A stretch of 64,000 bases of DNA from Aquimixticola soesokkakensis (GTDB taxonomy: Bacteria; Pseudomonadota; Alphaproteobacteria; Rhodobacterales; Rhodobacteraceae), in assembly GCF_900172375.1 (NCBI RefSeq), contig NZ_FWFS01000002.1:1-64000 (forward strand), in the 5' to 3' direction. The position numbers and the translations under genes are program-made. Below the pieces are notes generated by a model. The model was not told the DNA's origin and searched no databases. It was given only the letters and a program-made list of their open reading frames with translations. Positions 50,672-59,551 of the stretch are shown here, piece after piece (position 1 is the stretch's first letter; the number at the start of each line of letters is the position of its first letter).

Positions 50672-52265
50672 GTCGCGCCGCCATAAACGCTTCGACGGCG
50701 CCGATTTCATCCTCGCTCATGCGCAGGCCCAATTTGCTGCGCCGCCAGACCACGTCCTCTGCATGGCGTGCATATTCCTTATCCATCAGCCAGATCACCT
50801 CCGCCTCCGAGAGGCTCGCGCCAAAGTCGCGCCCAAGGTCACTTGCCTGCGTTGCCGTACCAAGGATCAGATTTGCCTCGGTGCCATAGGCGCGGATCAG
50901 GCGGCGCGCCCACCGCGCGCTCAGGAAAGGATAGGCCGCTGCAAGCCGTTCGACCAGAAGGTCAACGTCACCGACCGCAAAATCCCCCCCCGCAAGAGCG
51001 ACACCCGCCGTCCAATCCGGTTTGCGCACCTCAAGATGCTGCGCGATTTTTTCGACCGCATGTTCTGCGAGTTTACGATAGGTGGTGATCTTGCCGCCAA
51101 AGATGTTCAACACCGGCGCGCCCCCATCGGTGTCGACCTTTAGCGTATAGTCACGGGTCGCCGCCGCAGCCGAACTTGCGCCATCATCATAGAGGGGCCG
51201 CACCCCCGAATAGCTCCAGACCACGTCCTGGGGCGTCACCGGTTTCTTGAAATAGTTGCTGGCAAACGCGCAGAGATAGTCACGCTCTGCCTCGGTGCAA
51301 ACGGGTTTCTCATCCGGCGTTTGGTGGTCCGCATCCGTCGTGCCGATCAGCGTGAAATCCGTCTCATAGGGGATCGAAAAAATGATCCGCCCGTCGGTGC
51401 CTTGGAAAAAATAGCATTTATCATGGTCATAAAGCCGCTTGGTGACGATGTGGCTGCCGCGCACAAGCCGCACGCCCTCGCGCGAGTTCAGGTCCAATTT
51501 CGTACGGATCACATCGCCCACCCAAGGGCCAGCGGCGTTCACAAGCATCCGTGCATAATGCGTGGCGCGCGTGCCGTTGCTGTCGGTTTCGATGCGCCAC
51601 AGATCGCCTTCACGCACGGCGTCAAGCACTTTGGTGCGCACCATGATCTGCGCGCCGCGCGCTTCGGCGTCCCTTGCGTTCAACACGACAAGCCGCGCGT
51701 CCTCGACCCAGGCGTCTGAATATTCAAACGCTTTTTCAAACCGGTCATCAAGCGGCACACCCTCGGGCGCGCGGGTCAGATCAAGGGTGCTGGTCGCGGG
51801 CAAAATTTTGCGCCCGCCAAGATTGTCATATAAAAACAGGCCAAACCGGATCAGCCATGCCGGGCGCCGCCCCTTCATCCAGGGCATGACCGTGCTGAGC
51901 AGACGCGATGTCGGCGTTGTGCTTTCAAAGCGCATGTCGCGGTGCACCGGAAGCACAAAACGCATCGGCCAGCTGATGTGGGGCATGGCGCGCAGCAAGG
52001 TTTCGCGTTCGATCAGGGATTCGCGCACCAAGCGGACTTCGAAATATTCCAGATAGCGCAAACCGCCGTGGAACAGTTTGGTGGAGGCCGAGGAGGTCGC
52101 GGAGGCAAGGTCATTCATTTCCGCCAAAGCAACGCTTAAACCGCGCCCCGCCGCATCGCGCGCAATGCCACATCCGTTGATCCCGCCACCGATCACAAAG
52201 AGATCGAGAGGGCTTTGGGGCGCGCTGCCCGCGATCGCCGGGGTCATTTCAGGGTCAAAAGCCAT
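50664..52265 (-). CDS. glpD: glycerol-3-phosphate dehydrogenase (respiratory, FAD-dependent)
   Basis: A 533-residue FAD enzyme of the inner membrane. The N-terminal FAD motif is LFVIGGGINGCGIARDAAGRG; the STKLFHGGLRYLEYFEVRLVRESLIER block follows, and YDHDKCYFFQGTDGRIIFSIPYE and LIGTTDAD are family-typical. It passes electrons from glycerol-3-phosphate to quinone, giving dihydroxyacetone phosphate. The ATG at 52265 is taken because AAAGGTG lies in front; a GTG five codons upstream is a weaker alternative. It is divergent from glpR, with GlpR-type operator sequence in the 213-bp gap. Confidence 0.95.
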   Translation of the reverse strand: MAFDPEMTPAIAGSAPQSPLDLFVIGGGINGCGIARDAAGRGLSVALAEMNDLASATSSASTKLFHGGLRYLEYFEVRLVRESLIERETLLRAMPHISWPMRFVLPVHRDMRFESTTPTSRLLSTVMPWMKGRRPAWLIRFGLFLYDNLGGRKILPATSTLDLTRAPEGVPLDDRFEKAFEYSDAWVEDARLVVLNARDAEARGAQIMVRTKVLDAVREGDLWRIETDSNGTRATHYARMLVNAAGPWVGDVIRTKLDLNSREGVRLVRGSHIVTKRLYDHDKCYFFQGTDGRIIFSIPYETDFTLIGTTDADHQTPDEKPVCTEAERDYLCAFASNYFKKPVTPQDVVWSYSGVRPLYDDGASSAAAATRDYTLKVDTDGGAPVLNIFGGKITTYRKLAEHAVEKIAQHLEVRKPDWTAGVALAGGDFAVGDVDLLVERLAAAYPFLSARWARRLIRAYGTEANLILGTATQASDLGRDFGASLSEAEVIWLMDKEYARHAEDVVWRRSKLGLRMSEDEIGAVEAFMAARRA

Positions 52266-52367
52266 TTCGCACCTTTTCACACATCCGTCGCGCCAAGGAA
52301 GGTAGGGCGCGCGCTCTTGATGTCGACTTACCCAAACCGATCAGATTAGAAAACATCTATTTTCGCA

Positions 52368-52388
52368 AATGTTCGTTTTCAAAACATG
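52368..52388. promoter_or_regulatory. GlpR-like operator between glpD and glpR
   Basis: ATGTTCG (52369-52375), TTTT, CAAAACAT (52380-52387) form an imperfect dyad like the enteric GlpR consensus (A/T)ATGTTCG-A/T-C/GAACAT. A second partial half-site, AAAACATCTATTTTCGC (52350-52366), lies just upstream. Together they sit between the divergent glpD and regulator genes, as expected for autoregulated control. Confidence 0.55.
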
Positions 52389-52478
52389 TCGCTGCGGATT
52401 TGGCTGTATTTTGCGCAAATATTTTTCGGATTTATTCCAGAACGCCGCCCGTGCTATCGAGGGGAAAAGGAACCCATC

Positions 52479-53258
52479 ATGTCCCAAGCCCTGCGCCATC
52501 CCGAGATCCTCGACCTTGCGCGCCGTGACGGCAAAGTCACGGTCGAAGGGCTGGCATCGCATTTCGGTGTGACCTTGCAAACCATCCGCCGCGATCTGTC
52601 CGATCTGGCGGATGCGGGGCGATTGGAACGCGTCCACGGGGGAGCTATTTTGCCCTCGGGCACGATGAACATCGGGTATGAAGAGCGGCGGCTGATGAAC
52701 CTGCGCGAAAAACAGGACATCGCGCGGATCTGTGCGCGCCACGTCCCCGAGGATGCGTCGCTGTTCATCGGCATCGGCACATCGACCGAAGCTGTCGCAC
52801 ATGAATTACTGGCCCATCGCAACATGATGGTGGTGACCAACAACATGAATGTTGCCAATATTCTGGTCGACAACGCGAGCTGTGAAATCAATGTCGCCGG
52901 CGGGACCCTGCGGCGCTCGGACGGCGGGTTGGTGGGCACGCTGACAACGGAAACCATCGCCCGATTCAAGTTCGATCTGGCCATCATCGGCTGCTCGGCG
53001 CTCGACGAGGACGGTGATCTGCTTGATTTCGATATTCGCGAGGTGGGCGTCAGCCAAACCATCATGCGCCACGCGCGGCGCGTTTTTCTGGTCGCGGATC
53101 ATTCAAAAATCGCAAGATCAGCGCCCGCGCGCATTGCGTCCCTCGCGCAGGTCGAGGCGCTTTTTACCGACCGCCCGCTGCCCGACGCGCTTGGTGCGCG
53201 CTGCGCGGATTGGGGTGTGGCCGTGCATTGCGCGAGGGCTTGGGACCAGACGCGCTGA
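52479..53258 (+). CDS. glpR: DeoR-family regulator, glycerol-3-phosphate repressor type
   Basis: A 259-residue DeoR/GlpR regulator. The N-terminal HTH (residues about 6-58) has GKVTVEGLASHFGVTLQTIRRDLSDLADAGRLERVHGGA, ending in the conserved V-H-G-G-A. The C-terminal sugar-phosphate-binding domain has FIGIGTSTEAVAHELL and VVTNNMNVANIL. The Asp-Gly motif for ligand contact is in GCSALDEDGDLLDFD. Divergence from glpD and the site at 52368 argue for repression relieved by glycerol-3-phosphate. GAGGGGAAAAGGA precedes the ATG. Its stop codon abuts that of the convergent VOC gene with no spacer. Confidence 0.87.
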   Translation: MSQALRHPEILDLARRDGKVTVEGLASHFGVTLQTIRRDLSDLADAGRLERVHGGAILPSGTMNIGYEERRLMNLREKQDIARICARHVPEDASLFIGIGTSTEAVAHELLAHRNMMVVTNNMNVANILVDNASCEINVAGGTLRRSDGGLVGTLTTETIARFKFDLAIIGCSALDEDGDLLDFDIREVGVSQTIMRHARRVFLVADHSKIARSAPARIASLAQVEALFTDRPLPDALGARCADWGVAVHCARAWDQTR

Positions 53259-53873
53259 TCAAGCGCGCGCCGTTTCGACCGGTAGAAAACCGACCCAGCC
53301 CGCCCCTGCCTGCGGCGCGCGGACCTGTGGCTCGTCAAACAGTTCAAACATCTGCGCCCCCGCAGCCAGAAAGCGCACATCGACGGGGGGCGTGCCCGCC
53401 AACAGATGCACGGCCGCGACCTGCGTTGGCGCAAATTTTTGCGCCAGATCGGCGGCGGTTTGTGCCACATCAACGCAGCGAATACCGTAGTGATCGTGCC
53501 CCTGCTCGGTGATCGAGCCATCGCGGCGCATGCAAAATTCGATCGGCCAGCCTTCCGGCCCGTCAAAAAAGACAAAGCGCACCCCGCCCCAGAACGCCGC
53601 AATTTCCCGCGGGCCGTCGGGGGTGAACTGTTGCGACACAACGCCCCCCGCCCGGGTCACGCGGGCTTGCAAACCGTCGACATCGGGCACGCGCAGCGCG
53701 AGGTGATCAAGCCCCTGCGCAACGCTCCCCTCGGGCAGCGCGCCGGCTTTGGCGACGAAAACCTGTTGATCCCCGAAGGCAAGCAGCCCTGCCTCGATCC
53801 GCGCAAAACCGAACACCTCGACAAGCTGGTCACAGGCCGCGTCTACATTTTGAACGGCAAGAATCGGGATCAT
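53259..53873 (-). CDS. VOC-family (glyoxalase/dioxygenase fold) protein
   Basis: A 204-residue protein with two beta-alpha-beta-beta-beta modules of the vicinal oxygen chelate superfamily. The first starts IPILAVQNVDAACDQLVEVFGF and ends with DGPEGWPIEFCM; between them is LDHLALRVPDVDGLQARVTRAGG, where the second half begins. The usual metal ligands (His, Glu) are recognisable in GLDHLALRV and WPIEFC, and HDHYGIRCVDVAQ looks like a second module start. No specific reaction can be assigned; glyoxalase-like isomerases and ring-cleaving dioxygenases share the fold. It is the gene convergent with glpR, 316 bp from the phosphorylase upstream. Confidence 0.75.
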   Translation of the reverse strand: MIPILAVQNVDAACDQLVEVFGFARIEAGLLAFGDQQVFVAKAGALPEGSVAQGLDHLALRVPDVDGLQARVTRAGGVVSQQFTPDGPREIAAFWGGVRFVFFDGPEGWPIEFCMRRDGSITEQGHDHYGIRCVDVAQTAADLAQKFAPTQVAAVHLLAGTPPVDVRFLAAGAQMFELFDEPQVRAPQAGAGWVGFLPVETARA

Positions 53874-54189
53874 GTTCGGCAGTCGCTTTCGTGTGAGACC
53901 CGCCGCTTGCGGGGCGGGCCGATGGGAGGAGCATCGCGCGATGCCATGTTTGCGCTCTCATGTAAGGGGGCATCGGCCCCAGAGCAAGCGCATGAGACCC
54001 TGCATAGCATCCCCTTGCGCGCCGCGCGATCGGCCCAAGCCGCACAACCGCACGCCCCGGCGCCCAAAAAACTTGCAAAACCTCCAAAGCGCACGCCAAC
54101 CGGCGCATTGGAGGCCCTGATCGGCGCGCCTCCCTTGAACCTGCGCCCCAGCGATTGAAAGGTTAAGGGAGCAGAAGGTAACATAACTT
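53874..54189. other. 316-bp region without a confident gene
   Basis: This gap lies between the VOC gene and the GH13 phosphorylase. It contains a hairpin CCCGCC/GGCGGG (53899-53904 and 53913-53918) and a 14-bp palindrome GCATCGCGCGATGC at 53931-53944, 16 bp or fewer from each other. A GGGAGGAG lies at 53924-53931. A small reading frame begins just after (next entry). No known RNA gene motif was found. Confidence 0.4.
53946..54158 (+). CDS. possible small hypothetical protein
   Basis: A 70-codon frame starting at ATG 53946, rich in Ala, Pro and Lys in its middle (APAPKKLAKPPKRTP) and ending APPLNLRPSD. A GGGAGGAG lies about 15 bp upstream, a little far for a ribosome site. I recognise no family. 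Codon usage is not clearly coding and an overlapping minus-strand frame is equally open, so this is weak. Confidence 0.2.
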   Translation: MFALSCKGASAPEQAHETLHSIPLRAARSAQAAQPHAPAPKKLAKPPKRTPTGALEALIGAPPLNLRPSD

Positions 54190-55938
54190 ATGGACAAACC
54201 GGCCTCGAAAATCCGCGAACGCCTCGGCGCTTTGCTTGCGCAAATTTATCCCGATCAGGACAGATCGGCCCTGACCACCGCCGCGATCGAGGCCTTTTGG
54301 CCGCAAGGCGCGGTCATGCGCTCACGGGCGCGCGTCCCGGGCAACAGCCTGTGGAGCGAAAAGGACACCTTGGTCATCACCTACGGCAACTCGCTGGTGG
54401 ATGGCCAACACAAGCCGCTGGATTTGTTGCGTGATTTTCTTGAACGCTACCTGAGCGGCGTTGTAAAAGGCGTCCATATCCTGCCGTTCTTTCCCTACAC
54501 TTCCGATGACGGCTTTGCGGTTACGGATTATCGGGCGGTGAATTCCGCCTTGGGCGATTGGGAAGACATCCAGCGCATCGGCGCGGAATTCAAACTGATG
54601 TCCGATCTGGTGCTCAACCATGTGTCGAGCCTGTCGACGTGGTTTACGGAATACCGCCAAGGCCACGAACCCTTTGACAAATTCTTTTTCGAAGCCACGC
54701 CGCAGGACGATCTGTCCTCGGTGGTGCGCCCGCGCACCTCCCCGCTGCTGCGCGAGGTCGAAACGGCCAATGGCACACGCCACGTCTGGTGTACCTTCAG
54801 CCATGATCAGGTCGATGTGGATTTTCGCAATCCCGAAGTCCTGTTCGAGTTTCTGCGCATCATGCGGCTGCATATCGACAACGGGGTGCGCATTGTCCGC
54901 CTCGACGCCGTGGCCTTTGTCTGGAAGGAAATCGGCACTTCCTGCATCCACCTGCCCCAGACCCACGCCATCGTGCGGCTGATGCGCCTGCTGTGCGATT
55001 ATGCAGAGGAACGGGTGGTGTTGCTGACCGAAACCAACGTGCCCAACACCGAGAACCTCAGCTATTTCGGCAACCGCAACGAAGCGCATGCGGTCTACAA
55101 TTTCTCCCTGCCGCCGCTGTTGCTGCACGGGCTTTTGACGGGCACCTCGGCGCATTTGAACAAATGGGTGATGCGGATGCCGCCTGCGCAACTGGGCTGC
55201 GCCTATCTGAACTTTTCCGCCTCCCATGACGGGATCGGGGTGCGCGGCGCCGAGGGCCTGTTGTCGGACGACGATCTGGACGGGATGATCGCCGCGATCC
55301 GCGATTTTGGCGGGCGGGTGTCGATGCGCGCGCTGCCCGGTGGGGGCGAGCGGCCCTATGAGCTGAACTGCACCTATTTTGATGCGCTCAAAGGGACCGT
55401 TGCCGGCCCCGACGCGTTTCAGGTCGAGCGGTTTTTTGCCTCGCAAACCATTGTGATGTCCCTCGAAGGTATCCCCGCCTTCTACATCCATTCGCTGATC
55501 GCCACGCCCAATGACCAGGAAGGGGTCGAGAAAAGCGGCGCGAATCGCGCCATCAACCGCTACCGCTGGGACTATGCGCAGTTGCGCTCCGCGCTCGACG
55601 ATCCGCAAACCGTCCACGCGCAGGTGCTGGGCGAATTGAAGCGGCGGATTTCGATCCGAACCGCCCAAAAGGCGTTTCACCCCAATGCGACGCAGTTCAC
55701 GATGCAGCTTGGCGACAAGATTTTCGGGATCTGGCGTCAGAGCCTTGATCGCGACCAGTCGATCTTTGCGCTGCACAACATGACCGGCGAAACCGTCAGC
55801 CTGCCGGTGATTTCGATCAATATGATCGACGGCGAAAACTGGATAGATCTGTTGTCGAACGAGGCGGTTTCTGTGGAGACAGGGGCGATCACCTTTGCGC
55901 CCTACCAATGTCGCTGGATTTCAAACCGCGCCCGCTAG
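54190..55938 (+). CDS. GH13_18 glycoside phosphorylase (sucrose/glucosylglycerate phosphorylase-like)
   Basis: A 582-residue GH13 enzyme of the sucrose phosphorylase subfamily, in which the usual alpha-amylase hydrolysis is replaced by phosphorolysis. The blocks are LVITYGNSLVDGQ, VHILPFFPYTSDDGFAVTDY, LMSDLVLNHVS and the triad Asp239 (VRIVRLDAVAFVWK), Glu281 (LLTETNVPN) and Asp347 (SASHDGIG). No signal peptide is seen. Substrates known for the subfamily include sucrose, sucrose-6-phosphate, glucosylglycerol and glucosylglycerate (YcjM type). Proximity to glycerol catabolism makes a glucosyl-glycerol or -glycerate phosphorylase attractive. The product glucose-1-phosphate could be used by the phosphohexomutase at 14446. 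The substrate is inferred only. Confidence 0.85.
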   Translation: MDKPASKIRERLGALLAQIYPDQDRSALTTAAIEAFWPQGAVMRSRARVPGNSLWSEKDTLVITYGNSLVDGQHKPLDLLRDFLERYLSGVVKGVHILPFFPYTSDDGFAVTDYRAVNSALGDWEDIQRIGAEFKLMSDLVLNHVSSLSTWFTEYRQGHEPFDKFFFEATPQDDLSSVVRPRTSPLLREVETANGTRHVWCTFSHDQVDVDFRNPEVLFEFLRIMRLHIDNGVRIVRLDAVAFVWKEIGTSCIHLPQTHAIVRLMRLLCDYAEERVVLLTETNVPNTENLSYFGNRNEAHAVYNFSLPPLLLHGLLTGTSAHLNKWVMRMPPAQLGCAYLNFSASHDGIGVRGAEGLLSDDDLDGMIAAIRDFGGRVSMRALPGGGERPYELNCTYFDALKGTVAGPDAFQVERFFASQTIVMSLEGIPAFYIHSLIATPNDQEGVEKSGANRAINRYRWDYAQLRSALDDPQTVHAQVLGELKRRISIRTAQKAFHPNATQFTMQLGDKIFGIWRQSLDRDQSIFALHNMTGETVSLPVISINMIDGENWIDLLSNEAVSVETGAITFAPYQCRWISNRAR

Positions 55939-55972
55939 GGGCGGTCCCGCACCGCCCCCCAGCCGCTTTTGA

Positions 55973-56677
55973 TCAGGCGGCAAACCCGCCCATCAACAGG
56001 GCGATGACGCGGGTGAACACCTCTGGCGAAAGGGTCTTGGAGGTGGACACCGCCCCATGTCCGAGCGTTTCCATCCGCCGCACCAGCGGGTCAAGATCCG
56101 CGAGCATGTGGATCGACGCCCCGCGCGCAAATTCGTATCGCCAGATAATCTCCTCGCGCGACACCTTCGCAAAGGTTTTACCCATCGCGTCGAGAAACGC
56201 CTGCGCCACGTGATCGTTGCGATCAAAGGCTTCCTGCGCAAACCGGTCCTGCGGATTGATGCGCATCTGGTAAATCATGCGCAGATAAAGACTGCCGCCA
56301 TCGCGCGCGCGCGACACCTCCGCCACGGGTTCGATCAGGGCACGCAAAATATCCTCAGGGGCCAGCGCCTGACCCTGAGCGGCGACCTCATAGCTGCGCA
56401 ACCGCGCGAGGCGCGCCGCGTTCAGCGCGTCGGTGATCGAGGTCATGGCCTGACGCACCAATTCCTCTTTGGAGTGGAAATAATAATTCACCGCAGCGAC
56501 ATTGGCGCCCGACGCTTCGGTAATGTCGCGCACCGTCGTCGCGTGCGGCCCCTTCAACGCAACCAACTCCCGCGTCGCTTCCAAAATCGTGATCCGCGCT
56601 TGTTCGCCCTTTTTCAAGGGGCTCTGTGCCACGGCACCATCGGGTGAAATTTTCATGTCCTGCGACTGAAGCGACAT
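55973..56677 (-). CDS. TetR-family transcriptional regulator
   Basis: A 234-residue regulator. The HTH region (residues about 25-75) reads ARITILEATRELVALKGPHATTVRDITEASGANVAAVNYYFHSKEELV in order, with the conserved Y-Y-F-x-S-K-E. The C-terminal ligand domain is of the kind with a PF17939-like all-helical core (ILRALIEPVAEVSRARDGG). The ATG at 56677 follows GGAGAG. It is convergent with the GH13 phosphorylase (34-bp gap) and divergent from modA across 290 bp; the latter gap shows no further gene. The target is unknown. Confidence 0.87.
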   Translation of the reverse strand: MSLQSQDMKISPDGAVAQSPLKKGEQARITILEATRELVALKGPHATTVRDITEASGANVAAVNYYFHSKEELVRQAMTSITDALNAARLARLRSYEVAAQGQALAPEDILRALIEPVAEVSRARDGGSLYLRMIYQMRINPQDRFAQEAFDRNDHVAQAFLDAMGKTFAKVSREEIIWRYEFARGASIHMLADLDPLVRRMETLGHGAVSTSKTLSPEVFTRVIALLMGGFAA

Positions 56678-56967
56678 TGGTTCTCTCCTCATACACTCTG
56701 TAAAATCACGGCGCACACAGCCGCAATCCAAGGCAACTCCCACGGCCTTTGTGTGGAGTTTGCGACAGTTAGCGCAATTGAACAATTGTTTAAATACTGC
56801 GTTGCGGCGTTGCACGCCACGGACTTGCACCTTTTGAATTAGCGCTTGCGGGGCGCGGGCATGGCTCTATCCTTGACGCCAAAGCACCGCGCGCACCCGA
56901 TGTCTGCGCGCTGTTTTTTCGCGGCGACCCCGTCGGAGCCACGCATATATGTCGGTTTGAGGTTCTC

Positions 56968-57735
56968 ATGCGCCTGATTTTAGCGATCCTTCTGGGTCTC
57001 GTGCTGCCCCATACTGTGCGGGCAGCCGATGTGACGGTCTTTGCCGCCGCAAGCCTGCGCGGGGCCCTGGACCGCGTGGTCGAGACCTGGCAAAGCGAAA
57101 CAGGCGCACAGGTCGCCGTGTCTTACGCAGGCTCGGCCACGCTGGCCCGTCAAATCCAGAACGGCGCACCTGCGGATCTGTTTCTCTCGGCCAATAGCGC
57201 GTGGATGGATGTGCTCGAGGCCGCGGGCGCGCTGCAACCCGACAGCCGCATGGATCTGCTCGGCAACACTTTGGTGCTGGTCGCGCATGGCGCGGGCGGC
57301 GACACCGATCTGGACGCCCGGGCGGTGCTCGGGGCGAAACCCGCCGCGGCGCGGATCGCGATGGGGTTAACCGGCTCGGTCCCTGCGGGCATCTATGGCA
57401 AACAAGCCCTGATCAGTCTGGGCCTGTGGGACGCGCTGGCGGGCGATGTCGTGGAAAGCGACAATGTTCGCGCGGCGATGGCCCTTGTCGCGCAGGGCGA
57501 AGCCCCCTTTGGCATTCTTTACGGCTCGGACGCGCGCGCCGCGCACGATGCACAGCTCGCGCTTCATGTCGTCGCGCAGTTTGCCCCGCAAACCCATGAT
57601 CCCATCACCTACCCCGCCGCCCTGACCGCCCGCGCGACCCCTCTCGCATCCGCCCTTTTGTCGGCGCTTACCACTGACACCGCAGGCCGGATATTCACCG
57701 AGGCGGGGTTCACCCCCCTGCGCGGCGCGCCGTGA
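56968..57735 (+). CDS. modA: molybdate ABC transporter substrate-binding protein
   Basis: A 255-residue periplasmic binding protein. The signal peptide ends near TVRAA (residue 19-20). The mature start is DVTVFAAASLRGALDRV, followed by the oxyanion-binding SYAGSATLARQIQNGAPADLFLSANSAWMD and later IYGKQAL with its Tyr contact, the standard ModA layout. A short GGT-type ribosome site precedes the ATG. The stop overlaps the GTG of modB by 4 bp. A CATATATG element at about 56944-56951 upstream is only faintly like a ModE/Mop box. Confidence 0.92.
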   Translation: MRLILAILLGLVLPHTVRAADVTVFAAASLRGALDRVVETWQSETGAQVAVSYAGSATLARQIQNGAPADLFLSANSAWMDVLEAAGALQPDSRMDLLGNTLVLVAHGAGGDTDLDARAVLGAKPAAARIAMGLTGSVPAGIYGKQALISLGLWDALAGDVVESDNVRAAMALVAQGEAPFGILYGSDARAAHDAQLALHVVAQFAPQTHDPITYPAALTARATPLASALLSALTTDTAGRIFTEAGFTPLRGAP

Positions 57736-58430
57736 CGGTGTTTGGTCTGGGTCCGCAGGATTGGCAGGCGGTCGCGCTGTCGCTCAAGGTGTCCAGCCTT
57801 GCAACGCTGCTGACATTGCCGCTGGCCCTCGCCACCGCCTACCTGCTGGCGCGGGTCGATTTTATCGGCAAAACGCTGGTGAACACCCTTGTCCACCTGC
57901 CGCTGATCCTGCCACCGGTGGTCACGGGCTACCTTTTGTTGCTGGTGTTTGGCACGCAGGCACCGCTGGGCAAAGCCTTTGCCGGGATCGGCATCACCTT
58001 TGCCTTTCGCTGGACGGGCGCAGCTTTGGCGGCGGGGATCATGGCCTTTCCGCTGATGGTGCGTGCGATCCGCCTGTCCATCGAGGCGGTGGACCCCAAA
58101 CTCGAACGTGCCGCCCTCACCCTGGGGGCCGCGCCGTGGCAGGTTTTTGCGCGCATCACCCTGCCGCTGGTCACGCCCGGCGTGCTCACGGCCGCCGTCA
58201 TCGGCTTTGCCAAAGCCTTTGGCGAATTCGGTGCCACGATCACCTTTGTCTCCAACATCGCCGGCGAGACACGCACCTTGCCAACCGCGATCTACACGGC
58301 GCTGCAAATCCCCGGTGGCGAGGCGGCCGTCCTGCGGCTGGTTGCCATCGCCATTGCCATCGCCGTCGCCGCGCTTGTCCTGTCGGAATGGGCGGCGCGT
58401 GCGGTGGCCAGACGGGTCAGCGGCGCATGA
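57732..58430 (+). CDS. modB: molybdate ABC transporter permease
   Basis: A 232-residue permease with about six membrane segments. The EAA loop reads ERAALTLGAAPWQVFARITLPLVTPG, and GFAKAFGEFGATITFVSNIAGETRTLPTAIY is typical of ModB. The start is GTG at 57732, overlapping the modA stop as GTGA, and the stop overlaps the modC start as ATGA, so the three are coupled. Confidence 0.93.
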   Translation: MTVFGLGPQDWQAVALSLKVSSLATLLTLPLALATAYLLARVDFIGKTLVNTLVHLPLILPPVVTGYLLLLVFGTQAPLGKAFAGIGITFAFRWTGAALAAGIMAFPLMVRAIRLSIEAVDPKLERAALTLGAAPWQVFARITLPLVTPGVLTAAVIGFAKAFGEFGATITFVSNIAGETRTLPTAIYTALQIPGGEAAVLRLVAIAIAIAVAALVLSEWAARAVARRVSGA

Positions 58431-59551
58431 GCCTGTCCATCCGCCTGCGTCAGGTCCGCGCCGCCTTTACCCTTGATGTCGGCTTCGAGGCGCCTGCGGG
58501 GGTCACGGCGCTGTTCGGTCCCTCGGGGGCCGGGAAAACCAGTGTTATCGAGGCAATCGCCGGCCTGTCGCGCCCCGATCTCGCGCAGATTTCGCTGAAC
58601 GGCCGTGTGCTTGACGACAGTCCGGCGGGCCTGCGCATCGCCCCGCACAAACGCCGCATCGGCTATGTGTTTCAGGACGCGCGGCTGTTTCCCCATCTGA
58701 GCGTGCGCGCCAACCTGTGCTTTGGGCATCACCGCAGACGCAGCGCAGGACAGTTTGATGACATCACCGCGCTTTTGGGTCTGGAAACCCTGCTCGAGCG
58801 CCGCCCGCGCGACCTGTCAGGCGGAGAAAAATCCCGCGTGGCAATCGGTCGCGCGCTTCTCTCGGGGCCTGATATTTTGCTTTTGGATGAACCGCTTGCG
58901 GCCCTTGATGCGGCGCGAAAAGCCGAAGTGTTGCCCTATCTCGATGCCCTCGCAACCTACGGGCTTCCGATGCTTTACGTCAGCCATGCACTGGAAGAAG
59001 TCCTGCGACTGGCACAGACGCTGGTGATGCTGGACAACGGTCAGGTCACCGCCTGCGGCCCCGTCGAAGAGGTGCTGAGCGACCCGGATCTGGCGCAGCA
59101 TCTGGCGCGCGATGACGTGGGCGCGGTGATCCGCGCGACCCTCACCGGCGATGCGCCGGACGGGCTGTCGCAACTCACCTGCGGCGCGGGCCCGCTGTTC
59201 CTGCCGCGCCTGCCCCATCCGGTGGGAACCCCGCTTCGGCTGCGCATTCGGGCGCGCGACGTGATGATCGCGCGCACCCCTCCCCAAGGGCTATCGGCGC
59301 TCAACATCCTGCCCGCGACCCTTCGCCGGATCGACACAGCCGCCGCCCGCGAGGGGGGCGCGTCCTCCCACACGGCGCTCGTGACGCTGGATCTGGGTGG
59401 CACGCCGCTGTTGGCGCGCCTCACCCGCCGCTCGGTGCGGCTTCTCGGCCTCGAACTGGGAATGGACGTCTTTGCGGTGGTGAAATCCGTCGCCCTGGCG
59501 CGCGAGGAATTGCAGCTCGGCGCGCCCCCAAAGCCCAGGGCCACCCCATGA
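58427..59551 (+). CDS. modC: molybdate ABC transporter ATP-binding protein
   Basis: A 374-residue ATPase. Walker A is G31-PSGAGKT-38, the signature motif LSGGEKSRVAIGRALL, and Walker B ILLLDEPLAALD. The C-terminal part (about residues 285-360) is a molybdate-binding Mop/TOBE domain, with SALNILPATLRRI and GLELGMDVFAVVKSVALA. The Q-loop is RIGYVFQDARLFPH. It energises molybdate uptake. The stop overlaps the pxpB start by 4 bp. Confidence 0.93.
   Translation: MSLSIRLRQVRAAFTLDVGFEAPAGVTALFGPSGAGKTSVIEAIAGLSRPDLAQISLNGRVLDDSPAGLRIAPHKRRIGYVFQDARLFPHLSVRANLCFGHHRRRSAGQFDDITALLGLETLLERRPRDLSGGEKSRVAIGRALLSGPDILLLDEPLAALDAARKAEVLPYLDALATYGLPMLYVSHALEEVLRLAQTLVMLDNGQVTACGPVEEVLSDPDLAQHLARDDVGAVIRATLTGDAPDGLSQLTCGAGPLFLPRLPHPVGTPLRLRIRARDVMIARTPPQGLSALNILPATLRRIDTAAAREGGASSHTALVTLDLGGTPLLARLTRRSVRLLGLELGMDVFAVVKSVALAREELQLGAPPKPRATP

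Noticed and set aside
56930-56967. ModE/Mop-type molybdate box upstream of modA
   Set aside because: CATATATG is present, but the long dyad of known Mo-boxes is not, so I do not call it.
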